Below, in pieces: positions 63,521-64,000 of a stretch of DNA of 64,000 bases. The notes beneath the pieces were generated by a model. That model ran no database searches. It was not told where the DNA came from and was given only the letters and a program-made list of their open reading frames with translations. The stretch covers positions 1,582,001 through 1,646,000 of the forward strand of contig OZ025219.1 in assembly GCA_964019055.1 (NCBI GenBank), given 5' to 3'. The position numbers and the translations under genes were made by a program. The stretch's first letter is position 1. Each line of letters opens with the position of its first letter. The stretch is from Anthopleura xanthogrammica (taxonomy: Eukaryota; Cnidaria; Anthozoa; Actiniaria; Actiniidae).

Positions 63521-64000
63521 TTAATGTTAAAACTTAAAGGAAACGTTTTTGTTTCACATAAATTTTGATAAAGTTTATCCATCTAGTTGAGAGTGTGCCA
63601 TATGCAATTTCAAGATGTTTTTTGTCTTCGATAGGGTCAGGGTTTGGGGATCTCACAAGTGCATCCTTATCAAAACCAGCCAAAGTGCACGCCCCCGGCT
63701 TCCTCCCCTCAACAACCAAAGTAGATGGCCAAAAAAGCATAAACAGCCTGACTCATAGAAATAGAAGATACTTTAAGTTTTAATATTACATCAACTAATA
63801 GTAAATAAGCTATAACTTCAACATTGTCAAGTATATTCATCATTCATATTATTATTACTGTTAAAAAAAACGTATCTAGTATTTTCATAAGAAATATAAT
63901 ATAACGAATAAAGCTTCTTCTCAAACCCACATTTACTCAATAAAACAACTGGAAAATAAATAATCTTACAACGTTTCTTTACATCTAAAAGCTTAATCAG
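63521..64000. other. Non-coding end of window
   Basis: AT-rich sequence, presumably the intron upstream of the Kunitz exon. A 68-codon minus-strand frame at 63534-63740 has no signal peptide and no recognised family. No signal-peptide exon is evident. Confidence 0.35.

Noticed and set aside
63534..63740. 68-codon minus-strand frame as first exon of the TGN-like gene
   Set aside because: It has no signal peptide, and I could not identify a donor that joins in the required phase.

Overview
The window looks like nuclear DNA of an animal, most likely an anthozoan cnidarian (sea anemone or stony coral). The evidence is AT-rich sequence with long introns, a metazoan tRNA-Val, intronless class A GPCR genes, a 28-exon MASK/ANKHD1 orthologue, a Maverick/Polinton-class element, and very many short foldback and TA-flanked repeats. 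The species cannot be fixed from sequence alone.

Region 1 (1 to about 13,200) is most of a Maverick/Polinton (adintovirus-like) element whose left end lies outside the window. It carries the C-terminal half of a protein-primed family B DNA polymerase, a DD35E retroviral-type integrase, a probable major capsid protein, a packaging ATPase, a probable minor capsid protein, a set of small membrane or coiled-coil proteins, a probable ssDNA-binding protein and a small NUMOD1-like protein. All frames are open. Nearly every plus-strand start codon is closely preceded by an ATAAA-type motif, which looks like a shared promoter element, and one minus-strand gene has it too. No adenain-like protease is visible in the window.

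Region 2 (13,200-27,600) is host DNA with two intronless paralogous rhodopsin-family GPCR genes, a single-exon uncharacterised 434-residue gene, a tRNA-Val(TAC) and many repeats.

Region 3 (27,679-51,376, minus strand) is a complete MASK (ANKHD1/ANKRD17) gene. I reconstructed 28 coding exons with matching GT-AG sites and reading phases, giving 2,157 codons. It has 15 + 10 ankyrin repeats, a lysine-rich segment, one KH domain, the IGTER motif and, unexpectedly, a C-terminal SAM domain. Its introns are packed with minisatellites and MITEs, including a nested insertion.

Region 4 (51,400-57,900) is intergenic. It holds two arrays of the same roughly 59-bp minisatellite in inverted orientation about 3.1 kb apart, with foldback elements and a CCAAT-rich repeat between them.

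Region 5 (57,968-63,011, minus strand) is a four-exon, 5'-incomplete gene whose last two exons closely resemble the membrane and cytosolic tail of the trans-Golgi protein TGN38/TGN46 (TGOLN2), including a YRKL sorting motif. Its lumenal part is a Kunitz domain followed by a 45-bp (15-residue) tandem repeat. One in-frame stop codon interrupts the joined frame at the start of the repeats.

The most interesting items are the Kunitz-TGN architecture with its stop codon, the SAM domain on a MASK protein, the promoter-like motif of the Polinton, and two hammerhead-like RNA motifs.
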